A DNA stretch of 28,378 nucleotides from IMG/VR virus record IMGVR_UViG_3300025133_000478, positions 1 through 28,378 of that record, one strand, 5' to 3'. Both the position numbers and the translations under genes were made by a program. Every line of letters starts with the position of its first letter. Within the stretch, counting starts at the first letter, position 1. Source of the stretch: a virus. This document shows positions 17,551-24,496 of the stretch, in pieces. The notes below the pieces were generated by a model. It was not told the DNA's origin. It saw nothing but the letters and a program-made list of their open reading frames with translations, and did no database searches.

Positions 17551-18326
17551 TGGCTGATCAAAAAGAAGGTAAAAAACCAGTAGGGTTTTTAAATAAATAT
17601 ATTACAGGACCTTTTTCATATGAAGGATTAGGACTTATGGGTGGAGCTGTCGCAACAACTTATCCACTTTTTAAAGGCATGATTAATCAACAAAGCCCTG
17701 CTAATCTTGGAACTTACAGTCAGATTATGAAAAATAATCCTAATATGCGTGTTGTTGATATTGGAAAAATGGGATTTGGTCCAGAAGGTATTCAAAGAAT
17801 GATGAAGGGTCCACACTTTGATCCAAGTAATAAAACAATATATATGATGGGCAAAGACCCTAGTATACTTGCTCATGAAATGGGACACTATAAACAATTT
17901 GATAAGCCAAGTACTTTGCGTAAAGGGTTTAATTATAGTAGAGGTATTACTGGCTTTCTTTCTCCTTTTTATGCACTTGGTGTTCTTACAACCAAAGATC
18001 AAGACACTGCTCAAAGAAGAGCTGCTACAGCTAGTGCAATGATGCTTCCGACATTAGCACATGAAATAGATGCTTCTTATCATGGAAGAAAAATTCTAAT
18101 GGATGCAGAAAAAAATATTGGCAACCTTCCAGTAACTAAAGGATCTGGGGGAGCATTTAAGCCCATGTCTAAAGGTTCTCAGTTTATTAGATCGTTAGCA
18201 CCATTTAAGGGCGTACCATCTTATTTGCTTGCTGCTATGACTCCTTATATTATGTATAAGAGTTTAGCAAGACGTGGTAAATATGGCACTGGTGACTATT
18301 CAACCTTAGATGGTGAGGAGAGTTAA
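17550..18326 (+). CDS. Putative membrane-associated zinc metalloprotease (HEMGH)
   Basis: This 258-residue protein starts at ATG 17550, overlapping the stop of the giant gene (TAATG). A reading from 17529 is longer but overlaps more. It has the zinc-protease motif HEMGH at residues 109-113 within SILAHEMGHYKQF, and a second LAHEIDASYHG block (E172) that could supply the third zinc ligand as in gluzincins. Hydrophobic stretches at residues ~27-45, ~134-150, ~160-170 and ~232-247 suggest membrane contact. Position directly after the predicted virion RNA polymerase suggests a virion or ejected protease, perhaps cutting the giant protein or opening the envelope. The fold family is not certain; the substrate is unknown. 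Confidence 0.6.
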   Translation: MADQKEGKKPVGFLNKYITGPFSYEGLGLMGGAVATTYPLFKGMINQQSPANLGTYSQIMKNNPNMRVVDIGKMGFGPEGIQRMMKGPHFDPSNKTIYMMGKDPSILAHEMGHYKQFDKPSTLRKGFNYSRGITGFLSPFYALGVLTTKDQDTAQRRAATASAMMLPTLAHEIDASYHGRKILMDAEKNIGNLPVTKGSGGAFKPMSKGSQFIRSLAPFKGVPSYLLAAMTPYIMYKSLARRGKYGTGDYSTLDGEES

Positions 18327-18328
18327 TT

Positions 18329-18910
18329 ATGGCAGGTTTATTAGGAATGTTAGGAGCTTCCGCAAGGAACTTAGGACAAGCTGGTAAAAATTATGGAAGA
18401 ATAGCTAAAGGTAGAGGTGCTGATTTATTAAAATCTAATCCAGAATATGCTATTGGAGCTGGATTAGCAGGTGTTGTAGGTGGTTCACTTGCACACAGTA
18501 TGGGCGAAAGTAATGAAAAAAGGAAAGTTCATCAATATCAAGCATTAAGACAAATGATAAAGAAAGAAACAGATGGTTTAGGTGGCTTGGTATACAATAA
18601 GAAAAAAGATGAATATGTAGTTACATATGCAGGAAGCCCTACAGAGCTGACAAGTAACAAGCACTTTCACCCTTTAAAGTTTATTATTGATTCCACAAAC
18701 GACAAATTAGATATTAAAATTAGTTCATCAATAAATGCTATGAGTGATAAAACATCAAAAGACTTTACAAAAAAAGCTGAACAAATGATGAAAACTCCAG
18801 AAGGTATGAACAAACTTCAAGATTGGATGGATAGTAGGCAAATGCAAAATCCATATAGTGATGACTATGGAAAAGGCAAAGACCCATTTGGATTTGGCAC
18901 CGAAAGATAG
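18329..18910 (+). CDS. Putative internal virion protein with glycine-zipper N-terminus
   Basis: This 193-residue protein begins two bases after the protease, with a GGAG ribosome site. The N-terminal ~60 residues are Gly/Ala-rich with a hydrophobic zipper (YAIGAGLAGVVGGSLAHSMG, residues 40-59), the same style as the proteins at 5912 and 8383. The rest is charged and mixed, with a Gly-rich end. Its stop TAG overlaps the GTG of the next gene. It probably belongs to the ejection set; no enzyme motif is visible. Confidence 0.45.
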   Translation: MAGLLGMLGASARNLGQAGKNYGRIAKGRGADLLKSNPEYAIGAGLAGVVGGSLAHSMGESNEKRKVHQYQALRQMIKKETDGLGGLVYNKKKDEYVVTYAGSPTELTSNKHFHPLKFIIDSTNDKLDIKISSSINAMSDKTSKDFTKKAEQMMKTPEGMNKLQDWMDSRQMQNPYSDDYGKGKDPFGFGTER

Positions 18911-19140
18911 TGGCTGGATCAAGAACATATAGTCAGACCAAAGGTAAGAAGGCTTGGATACAAGGTGCAGTTAAACGACCCGGTGCTTTTACTAAAAAAG
19001 CTAAGGCTGCAGGCATGAGTATATCAGCTTATGCTACTAAAGTCCTTAAAAAAGGTTCAAAAGCGTCCACTAGGACTAAAAGACAAGCCACTTTAGCCAA
19101 GACGTTCAAAAAGATGGCTAACAGACGCAAGAAGAAATGA
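18910..19140 (+). CDS. Small highly basic protein, probably DNA-associated
   Basis: This 76-residue protein starts at GTG 18910, which overlaps the preceding TAG. About a third of the residues are Lys or Arg. It carries the segment AWIQGAVKRPGAFTKKAKAA, a recurrent pattern in small basic proteins of many tailed phages, and ends in NRRKKK. The charge suggests binding to packaged DNA or RNA, but there is no defined DNA-binding fold. It is followed by two further tiny ORFs with basic products. Confidence 0.6.
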   Translation: MAGSRTYSQTKGKKAWIQGAVKRPGAFTKKAKAAGMSISAYATKVLKKGSKASTRTKRQATLAKTFKKMANRRKKK

Positions 19141-19202
19141 TCATATTCGAGGCTATAGTAGGTATGCCTTACTCAAAGAAACGTCCATATACGTTAAATT
19201 AG
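19137..19202 (+). CDS. Possible 21-residue ORF coupled to the basic protein
   Basis: ATG 19137 overlaps the previous stop as ATGA and opens 21 codons ending in TAG 19200-19202. The second half is basic (YSKKRPYTLN). The purine-rich AAGAAG just upstream could act as a ribosome site. It fits the coupled-gene style of this phage but is too short to be sure. No family is recognised. Confidence 0.25.
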   Translation: MIIFEAIVGMPYSKKRPYTLN

Positions 19203-19224
19203 AGACACTTTATTCAGGAGAACT

Positions 19225-19323
19225 ATGCCAACTCGTAAGAACATGCAAGATTTGATATCAGATCGTAGAAAACAGTATAAAAAATCAGTTAAGCCTAAAA
19301 AGTCATCCAAAAAAAAGAAATAA
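19225..19323 (+). CDS. 32-residue Lys-rich mini-protein
   Basis: A clear AGGAGA site lies just upstream of ATG 19225, and the frame runs 32 codons to TAA 19321-19323. The N-terminal part is mixed (MPTRKNMQDLISD). The last 18 residues are mostly Lys, Arg and Ser (VKPKKSSKKKK). The good ribosome site and tight fit between neighbours argue that it is made. It may be a DNA-condensing or charge-neutralising peptide packed with the genome; this is a guess from composition. Confidence 0.5.
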   Translation: MPTRKNMQDLISDRRKQYKKSVKPKKSSKKKK

Positions 19324-19329
19324 TCTAAG

Positions 19330-20400
19330 ATGAATCCAAATGATAAAGTCGTAGATGACTTTAGGAAGGATGATGATGGTAATATAATAGGTTGTCCTAA
19401 ATGCGGTGCAAGAGCCATGAGGAAGGATGGCTTTTCTTATTATGCTGAAACTAAGAAACAGTGTTGGCATTGTAATGCTTGCGGAAAGAAAACATTAAAT
19501 CCAAGTATTGTTGAAGAGTCTTCATTCACAGTTGCAGAGCGTGATCCTGAGTTTATGCCTGTAGAAGACATTATAGATTTTAGAAAAAAACAATACGCTC
19601 AGAAATTAAAATCAAAAGAAACTAGAAAATTAGTAGACATTGCTATTAATATAGATGGACCCATAGGTATAGCACACTTTGGTGATCCTCATGTTGATGA
19701 TGATGGTACTGATCTATCCCAAATTATTCGCTACATGGATGTTCTCAATGAAACCGATGGTATGTACTGCGGTAATCTTGGAGACATCCAGAATAATTGG
19801 ATTGGTAGGTTGGCTGTTTTATATGGTCAGCAATCTGTTGGAGCTAAAGAGTCATGGAAGTTGACTGAGTATTTTGTAAACAAAGTAAACTGGTTATACT
19901 TAGTTGCTGGTAATCATGATGTATGGAGTGGTGATGGTGATCCATTAGAGTTTATAATGAGAGATCACAAAGGACTGTATGAGCGTTGGGGTGCCAGAAT
20001 GAATCTTGTATTCCCCAATGGGAAAGAAATCAGAGTCAATGCAAGGCACACTTGGAAGGGTAACAGTATGTGGAATACTGCTCATGGAGTTTCTAAGGCT
20101 GCTCAGATGGGGTGGAAGGATCACATACTTACTTGTGGACATACTCATGTATCAGGTTATCAAGTTATAAAAGACCCTGCATCTGGTTTAATAAGTCATG
20201 CTTTACAGGTTGCGTCTTTTAAGATAATGGATAATTATGCAGATAAGCTGGGGCTTGATGATAAAAATATATTTAATTGTCCTGTAACTATAATTGACCC
20301 TCAATATGATGACGATGATAATAGATTGATAACTACAATCTTTAATCCTATTGTAGCATCAGAATACTTAACCTTTAAAAGAAAAAAGGCTCTCGGTTAA
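19330..20400 (+). CDS. Metallophosphoesterase with N-terminal zinc ribbon
   Basis: This 356-residue protein is the last late gene. Residues 22-25 and 48-51 (CPKC, CNAC) form a zinc ribbon. The rest has the calcineurin-like metallophosphoesterase motifs in order: D119-x-H121 (FGDPHVD), GD at 151-152 (NLGDIQNNW), GNHD at 194-197, H240 (ARHTWKG) and GHTH at 270-273. All metal-binding residues are present, so it should be an active phosphodiesterase or phosphatase. Phage enzymes of this group may act on nucleic acids (SbcD/Mre11-like) or nucleotides; the zinc ribbon favours nucleic acid. The stop codon sits inside the terminator hairpin. Confidence 0.85.
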   Translation: MNPNDKVVDDFRKDDDGNIIGCPKCGARAMRKDGFSYYAETKKQCWHCNACGKKTLNPSIVEESSFTVAERDPEFMPVEDIIDFRKKQYAQKLKSKETRKLVDIAINIDGPIGIAHFGDPHVDDDGTDLSQIIRYMDVLNETDGMYCGNLGDIQNNWIGRLAVLYGQQSVGAKESWKLTEYFVNKVNWLYLVAGNHDVWSGDGDPLEFIMRDHKGLYERWGARMNLVFPNGKEIRVNARHTWKGNSMWNTAHGVSKAAQMGWKDHILTCGHTHVSGYQVIKDPASGLISHALQVASFKIMDNYADKLGLDDKNIFNCPVTIIDPQYDDDDNRLITTIFNPIVASEYLTFKRKKALG

Positions 20401-20413
20401 GAGAGCCCTTTTA
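20388..20413. terminator. Bidirectional hairpin terminator between converging gene blocks
   Basis: The stem GGCTCTC (20388-20394) pairs with GAGAGCC (20401-20407) around the loop GGTTAA. On the + strand it is followed by CTTTTATT; on the - strand by six T residues. It overlaps the TAA of the metallophosphoesterase and lies just before the end of the last - strand gene, so it separates the two convergent transcripts. Confidence 0.85.
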
Positions 20414-20746
20414 TTAGAACATATAAGCCATTAGTTGATCGTACACGAAGTCATCGTGTTTGTCCTGTAGTAAATCAATCTGATCTTCCGTCATTTCCTT
20501 GCCTCTGTACAAGGCTTCTTCGATAAATGCATCACTGTAATCAGGATGGTCTGAATGGTCGACACCGCTAAAGGAGAGTATTTCTACTTCTTTTAGATCA
20601 AAGCGAAGTTTACCTGTAGCATGACATGCGTCACAGGATTCTAATGCTTGCTCAAGTCTCAGTACTCCGTCATGAGTACTTGCTGTATATGCTTCCCCTA
20701 CTACACTACCAGTACCGTTGCAGCTAGGACAAATATCTTTGCTCAT
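20414..20746 (-). CDS. DnaJ-type zinc-finger small protein
   Basis: This 110-residue protein has two CxxCxxTG knuckles, CPSCNGTG (residues 6-13) and CDACHATG (38-45), like half of the DnaJ central zinc domain, which normally has four. There is no J domain. The C-terminal half is acidic and helical (DYSDAFIEEALYRGKEM). Such stand-alone DnaJ-like zinc proteins are common in phages, but their role is not established. It is the last gene of the - strand transcript, and its ATG overlaps the stop of the preceding small membrane protein (ATGA). Confidence 0.65.
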   Translation of the reverse strand: MSKDICPSCNGTGSVVGEAYTASTHDGVLRLEQALESCDACHATGKLRFDLKEVEILSFSGVDHSDHPDYSDAFIEEALYRGKEMTEDQIDLLQDKHDDFVYDQLMAYMF

Positions 20747-20880
20747 TGTTTGTACTCCTTGCGTAGATCACGTTTGTTTAAGAATACTAGCCATAGTATT
20801 GCTACTATTACTATAGTGAAGTTTATAAATACAAACCAAGATGCATAAAGTATCCAGTTTGGTATATCAAGTATAATCAT
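20743..20880 (-). CDS. 45-residue single-span membrane protein
   Basis: The frame runs from the ATG at 20880 to the TGA at 20743-20745. Both ends overlap neighbours as ATGA, with CAAGGAG upstream, so it is very likely translated. The product is one hydrophobic helix (residues ~8-37; WFVFINFTIVIVAILWLVFL) followed by a basic tail (NKRDLRKEYKQ), which implies the C-terminus stays in the cytoplasm. Function is unknown; small early membrane peptides often modify the host envelope or block superinfection. Confidence 0.6.
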   Translation of the reverse strand: MIILDIPNWILYASWFVFINFTIVIVAILWLVFLNKRDLRKEYKQ

Positions 20881-21284
20881 TTTTCATTACTCCTTGTTAT
20901 TTTAGCTAATGATTCCTTAGCCATACTACGATACTTTGAGCTATTAGCTTGTGTAGTTATAATATCGTCTAAGCAATCTATTGCCACAAACAACGAGTCT
21001 TCCAGTTCTTTAATGTATTTGTCTTTACCTTCTAATGGTTCATCGTGTTCTTTCAGTTTGCTAATAGGTATGACTCTTACTTCAACAGAAGCTCCTACCT
21101 TTTTCTTATCAAACTTCTTTGCAAAATCACGGGTTACCATATATTTGCCGGGATATACAAGATTGTCATTCTTGTCTTTGTAAGATATGTCTACTATACA
21201 TGGCAGCCTATACTCTGCGATACCGATACATCTTTCTTTGTAACCGCCATCCCAGATAGGCTTTTGGATCGTATATTTATTCAT
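20877..21284 (-). CDS. Uncharacterised 135-residue protein
   Basis: I choose the ATG at 21284, which sits eight bases inside the previous gene's end, over an upstream reading of 150 residues that overlaps further. The N-terminal ~80 residues look like a small beta domain (IGIAEYRLPCIVDISY, NLVYPGKYMVTRDFAKKF). The C-terminal ~50 residues are helical and charged. No known motif is seen. It is coupled on both sides to small membrane proteins. Confidence 0.55.
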   Translation of the reverse strand: MNKYTIQKPIWDGGYKERCIGIAEYRLPCIVDISYKDKNDNLVYPGKYMVTRDFAKKFDKKKVGASVEVRVIPISKLKEHDEPLEGKDKYIKELEDSLFVAIDCLDDIITTQANSSKYRSMAKESLAKITRSNEK

Positions 21285-21480
21285 TTTCGAAGTCTTCCAT
21301 GATATCGTGTATTTCTTGTAGTAATTCATGATACATTGTTTGATATTCTTCTACTTTTCTCTCGATTCTATTAAGTCTCCATAGAACACTCAACAACATA
21401 GCTAACATCATTATCATTGTAAATTCCCAGTATGGAAAATATTCCACACTAAATAACGCTTCCCAATAATATCTAATCAT
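21277..21480 (-). CDS. Small membrane protein with coiled-coil tail
   Basis: This 67-residue protein has a hydrophobic segment at ~19-36 (FTMIMMLAMLLSVLW) followed by a charged heptad-like helix (RIERKVEEYQTMYHELLQEI). The ATG at 21480 overlaps the end of the upstream gene. The layout resembles the lysis-module proteins on the + strand but lies in the early block, so a lysis role is unlikely. Function is unknown. Confidence 0.5.
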   Translation of the reverse strand: MIRYYWEALFSVEYFPYWEFTMIMMLAMLLSVLWRLNRIERKVEEYQTMYHELLQEIHDIMEDFENE

Positions 21481-21664
21481 TGTATTGCCTCCCTATCCAA
21501 TATTTATTATTGTATTTATTGTATAAATTCTCTAGATATCCCAAGCAATCCTTAATGACATCTGCTTTCATTAAATTATCCGTTTTGTCAAAATCATTAT
21601 GAATCTGAGTTTTTCTCATTTCTCCACTTTCTTCGTCAAAATAAAAAGTTATTACTTTTTTCAT
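21473..21664 (-). CDS. Uncharacterised 63-residue protein
   Basis: This short soluble protein starts at the ATG at 21664, which overlaps the previous TGA as ATGA. The N-terminal half contains a strand-turn-strand pattern (VITFYFDEESGEMRKT). The second half is a likely helix rich in Asn, Tyr and Lys. No Cys or catalytic motif is present, and its function cannot be told. Confidence 0.5.
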   Translation of the reverse strand: MKKVITFYFDEESGEMRKTQIHNDFDKTDNLMKADVIKDCLGYLENLYNKYNNKYWIGRQYND

Positions 21665-21972
21665 TTATCCTTCTCCTTGTAGGTTTTATTATTACCATTT
21701 TTACAATAAGAGCATTTAACTCTTTTTAGACCATATGTAGGTAAATGTTTATACCTTATTATTGTACCTGTGCATGATATTTCCCATACATGCTTACATG
21801 GTTTACAGAAATACAATGCATATGTTCTAGGGTTAACCTGTGTCTTATTCTTGTAAAGTTTTTTCTCTAAATACCAAGAGTCTAGATCGTCTAAGTCGAA
21901 TAAGTCTTTCATATTATTTCTCTTTGATACTAAATCTTGCAAGGGACAAACGCCAACCTGCCCCTTGCTCAT
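21661..21972 (-). CDS. Small zinc-ribbon protein
   Basis: This 103-residue protein has an AAGGA ribosome site six bases before the ATG at 21972; an internal Met at residue 21 is an alternative start. Two CxxC pairs, CKPC (56-59) and CSYC (87-90), 27 residues apart, indicate a zinc ribbon. The N-terminal part is acidic and the C-terminus basic. Zinc ribbons of this kind in early phage genes often bind nucleic acid or host transcription proteins; no specific role is visible. Confidence 0.55.
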   Translation of the reverse strand: MSKGQVGVCPLQDLVSKRNNMKDLFDLDDLDSWYLEKKLYKNKTQVNPRTYALYFCKPCKHVWEISCTGTIIRYKHLPTYGLKRVKCSYCKNGNNKTYKEKDK

Positions 21973-22010
21973 TGATCATCCTTTTAACTATTTAAGTCAA
22001 AACGACTTCT

Positions 22011-22343
22011 TTATCCTGTTATTCTTTTAAATAAGTTTAACAAGTCTTTATACCGTATTGTAACCAATGGTTCATGACGGTCTTCTTTGAGAATCTGTCC
22101 ATAGACATGTTCACATGGCTTGAGGTAGTCTGCAATAGCTTTACGTCCCTTGACTTGGAATTTATAGAAGTCATGTTTCATACTATCACCTGTAGTGATT
22201 GTTATGTCTACTTCTTCATGCCAGCCCAGTGATCTGCCATCTGAACCCCAAGCTCTTTGTGATTTAAAGCCGAAGTCTTTAGCTAAATTGACACATTCTC
22301 TTTCAATTCTGTTTCCTTTCTGTTTTGGTGCTTTACCACTCAT
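22011..22343 (-). CDS. PDDEXK-type Holliday junction resolvase-like nuclease
   Basis: This 110-residue protein has the layout of small archaeal Hjc-like or phage endonuclease-7-replacement nucleases. It has an N-terminal helix with KGNRIERE (E14), a core with EVDITI (D46), and then YKFQVKGR (Q63-x-K65). This E...D...QxK set is the PDDEXK active site. A SAWG-like element (SQRAWGSDG, 28-36) precedes the acidic strand, as in Hjc-type resolvases. It probably resolves recombination or replication branches before packaging, alongside the annealing protein and SSB. The ATG overlaps the preceding stop (ATGA). Confidence 0.75.
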   Translation of the reverse strand: MSGKAPKQKGNRIERECVNLAKDFGFKSQRAWGSDGRSLGWHEEVDITITTGDSMKHDFYKFQVKGRKAIADYLKPCEHVYGQILKEDRHEPLVTIRYKDLLNLFKRITG

Positions 22344-22549
22344 GGTAACATTCTGTCCTTTATCGCAAATCCGAAGAACAGTTCTGTGTTGAGCAGTCCT
22401 ATGGAAAAGTGATGGTGATATCCTTTATGTACTCCAATACCTACTGTAAACATTAACACTCCAAACAAGACTACTTTAATACCTCTGTAATCATCTTTAA
22501 TGATCTTAGCATATTTGAATATTGGTAATCCAAATAATATTACATTCAT
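22340..22549 (-). CDS. Small membrane protein
   Basis: This 69-residue protein has a hydrophobic N-terminus (MNVILFGLPIF), a clear span at residues ~23-40 (GIKVVLFGVLMFTVGIGV), a GYHHHF turn and another hydrophobic patch near the end. A GAGAGA lies about four bases before the ATG at 22549. Its end overlaps the nuclease start. Its function is unknown. Confidence 0.5.
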   Translation of the reverse strand: MNVILFGLPIFKYAKIIKDDYRGIKVVLFGVLMFTVGIGVHKGYHHHFSIGLLNTELFFGFAIKDRMLP

Positions 22550-22583
22550 ATTCGTCTCTCAATTATGGAAATATGAGGGAAAG

Positions 22584-22610
22584 CGTTGATAGTGCGGAAT
22601 CTATCATACG
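22584..22610. other. Hairpin in the gap after the primase-helicase gene
   Basis: CGTTGATAG (22584-22592) and CTATCATACG (22601-22610) can form a nine-pair stem with one bulged T and an eight-base loop. On the - strand it lies after the primase-helicase stop and 35 bases before the next start, with five T residues before it rather than after. It may be a processing, regulatory or promoter element; it is not a standard terminator. The rest of the 92-base gap holds nothing clear. Confidence 0.35.
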
Positions 22611-22641
22611 AAAAAGGGCATACGCTCTCCCCCATGAGGTT

Positions 22642-24429
22642 TTATAGTTGTTCAAAGTTAAAGGTTTCATAGTTGAAAGTCATTTTGATTTCGAATGGAT
22701 TCTCATCTCTTGTTCCAAGAGAAGATATAATCCTTATTCGTTCATCTTCAGGAATGCTTTCAAAACCTATAACTTTATCCGCTTTCTGTTCTATCACAGA
22801 GTTTCCTTTGAAACTATGTATACCTAGCCGTTCTCCGTTTTCCAGTTGCTGTGCAGCATACTTTGAAATATGGGAGATACCAAAGATTATTATCTTATGT
22901 TTATTGGCAAGGCTCTTTAGTTCCTTAATAATGAAATTCTGTCTTTCATATTCGTCGTTGTAGTATTTAGCTGGTATAGTATCTATCGTATCTATAACCA
23001 GCAGTTTTGGGTTGTATGTTTCAATGATCTTGTCATAATCACGTATATCTGGAGAATCACATGTAGTATGTATATGATTCATACTTTCTTTAAGAAATTG
23101 ATCGTATTCATCATTCCAGACATTGAAATTGTCCTTGCTTAAGCTTAATACACATTGGAAAAACCTTCTGTTTATTAAGTCTTCGCCTACTTCTAATGAC
23201 ATGAATGCAGTTTTAATATCAGGGAATTGTGCTATTATCCATTGCACGAATGCTGTCTTACCTATCTTGGTATTGCCACCAAGTATTGCCAGATCGCCAG
23301 CCTTGAATGTATAATCGTCTTTAATATTAACAACATCCTTAAGATTAAACTCGCTATTGTATTTAGATTCTTCTATATACTGTTTATAAGCATCGATCAT
23401 TTGATCAACATTCTTCAGCTTAACACCATGTCCATAGTCTTTCATCTTATAGTATTTGCACTTTGGATCACAATGTGCTTCAAGTATCTCATCCTTACAG
23501 GTATATTGGTAACCCTGTTTGAATGTATCAACTACAAGCCTGTTTATTTCTTCGTTTGAAAAGTCCTGAGGATATGTGCTTATCCAGCTCTGTCCGAGCA
23601 AATTACACTGTTCTTGCGTAAAACCTTTCCTACGCCATATAGACACCAGCCTAAGCAAAGTTAAGTGCCTGTTGCTTACTCTAGCACCGTTGTTTACTAT
23701 ATGCTGCCCACATGTGACATCACTGTTGGTGGGATATTTGGCGTTTTTAAGTACTTTACGTTCTTTAGGTACTTCTTCTTTACTGTGTTCCATCGGTTTC
23801 CATATTGGATTAAATCCATTAACCGCTGGAGGTTGATCATAGGATATATCTTTACAGTATTCTACAATATCATTATAATTCATTGTAAGAAATTGTTCAT
23901 GAGTCAAGTAATTCTTATATAGATTTGTCTTTTTATTGAGTGAAAAAGGCAATCTTATAAGACGCTTGGGATCATAAATCAAATCTACTGTGTCCTTGAA
24001 ATCACGGACTATAGTTGATTTTACTTCTCTTGCTAAATGGGTAGATGGCTTGAATCCATATAGATTTGGTATAACCACATGGAATCCACGACCACTAAAC
24101 CATATATTTACAGATTCTTTCCTTGCTCCTAACTCTGTGAGTTTTCTATAGAGCTGGAAAGTTTTGTCTTTGACTTCGTCTCCTTCGTCTGATCCTTTAT
24201 CTATGTCAAAAACAATTCTGTCAAGAGCTTGAACACCTTCGTAGTTCTTTATACTTCCGTTTTCTGCAACATAACTTGCAATATCTTCAGTATATAGGAA
24301 CATACTTCTGTAAATCTCTTTACCGATGTTCTTTTTGACAACTTCGTATAATTCATTAAATGGTACAACAGTGTTCCTTGCTGATACATCGCCTATTGCA
24401 ACTTCTACGTAATAGTTGCTGTAGTCCAT
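22642..24429 (-). CDS. Primase-helicase: AEP primase fused to RecA-type helicase
   Basis: This 595-residue protein likely makes primers and unwinds the fork. The N-terminal part carries archaeo-eukaryotic primase motifs: D75-x-D77 (VFDIDKG), SGRGFH (112-117) and an Arg-containing RLIRLPFSLN (156-164). Four Cys (C240, C311, C320, C324, the last three in YTCKDEILEAHC and DPKC) could bind an iron-sulphur cluster or zinc, as in primase large subunits. The C-terminal part is a RecA/DnaB-like motor: Walker A GGNTKIGKT (384-392), Walker B LLVID (476-480) and a GISH sensor (517-520). GCGGAG precedes the ATG at 24429. It is separated from the SSB-like gene by a strong hairpin. Confidence 0.85.
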   Translation of the reverse strand: MDYSNYYVEVAIGDVSARNTVVPFNELYEVVKKNIGKEIYRSMFLYTEDIASYVAENGSIKNYEGVQALDRIVFDIDKGSDEGDEVKDKTFQLYRKLTELGARKESVNIWFSGRGFHVVIPNLYGFKPSTHLAREVKSTIVRDFKDTVDLIYDPKRLIRLPFSLNKKTNLYKNYLTHEQFLTMNYNDIVEYCKDISYDQPPAVNGFNPIWKPMEHSKEEVPKERKVLKNAKYPTNSDVTCGQHIVNNGARVSNRHLTLLRLVSIWRRKGFTQEQCNLLGQSWISTYPQDFSNEEINRLVVDTFKQGYQYTCKDEILEAHCDPKCKYYKMKDYGHGVKLKNVDQMIDAYKQYIEESKYNSEFNLKDVVNIKDDYTFKAGDLAILGGNTKIGKTAFVQWIIAQFPDIKTAFMSLEVGEDLINRRFFQCVLSLSKDNFNVWNDEYDQFLKESMNHIHTTCDSPDIRDYDKIIETYNPKLLVIDTIDTIPAKYYNDEYERQNFIIKELKSLANKHKIIIFGISHISKYAAQQLENGERLGIHSFKGNSVIEQKADKVIGFESIPEDERIRIISSLGTRDENPFEIKMTFNYETFNFEQL

Positions 24430-24451
24430 TTGAACTCCGCATTTTATGTTG

Positions 24452-24482
24452 AAAAATAGTGGGGGAACCTAAATTCCCCCAC
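24452..24482 (-). terminator. Strong hairpin terminator or attenuator before the primase-helicase
   Basis: A perfect nine-pair stem, GTGGGGGAA (24459-24467) with TTCCCCCAC (24474-24482) and loop CCTAAA, is followed on the - strand by TATTTTTC. This has the form of an intrinsic terminator for the upstream annealing-protein/SSB transcript. It lies inside the replication block, so it should reduce or gate expression of the primase-helicase. Confidence 0.8.
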
Positions 24483-24496
24483 ATGAGAACATACTC

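Noticed and set aside
21994-22008. Small inverted repeat AAGTC/GACTT in the gap before the zinc-ribbon gene
   Set aside because: It has only five pairs, AT-rich, without a proper T tract; likely chance.
23123-23922. Several + strand frames opposite the primase-helicase
   Set aside because: The - strand frame has clear primase and helicase motifs; the + strand frames have no motif or ribosome site.
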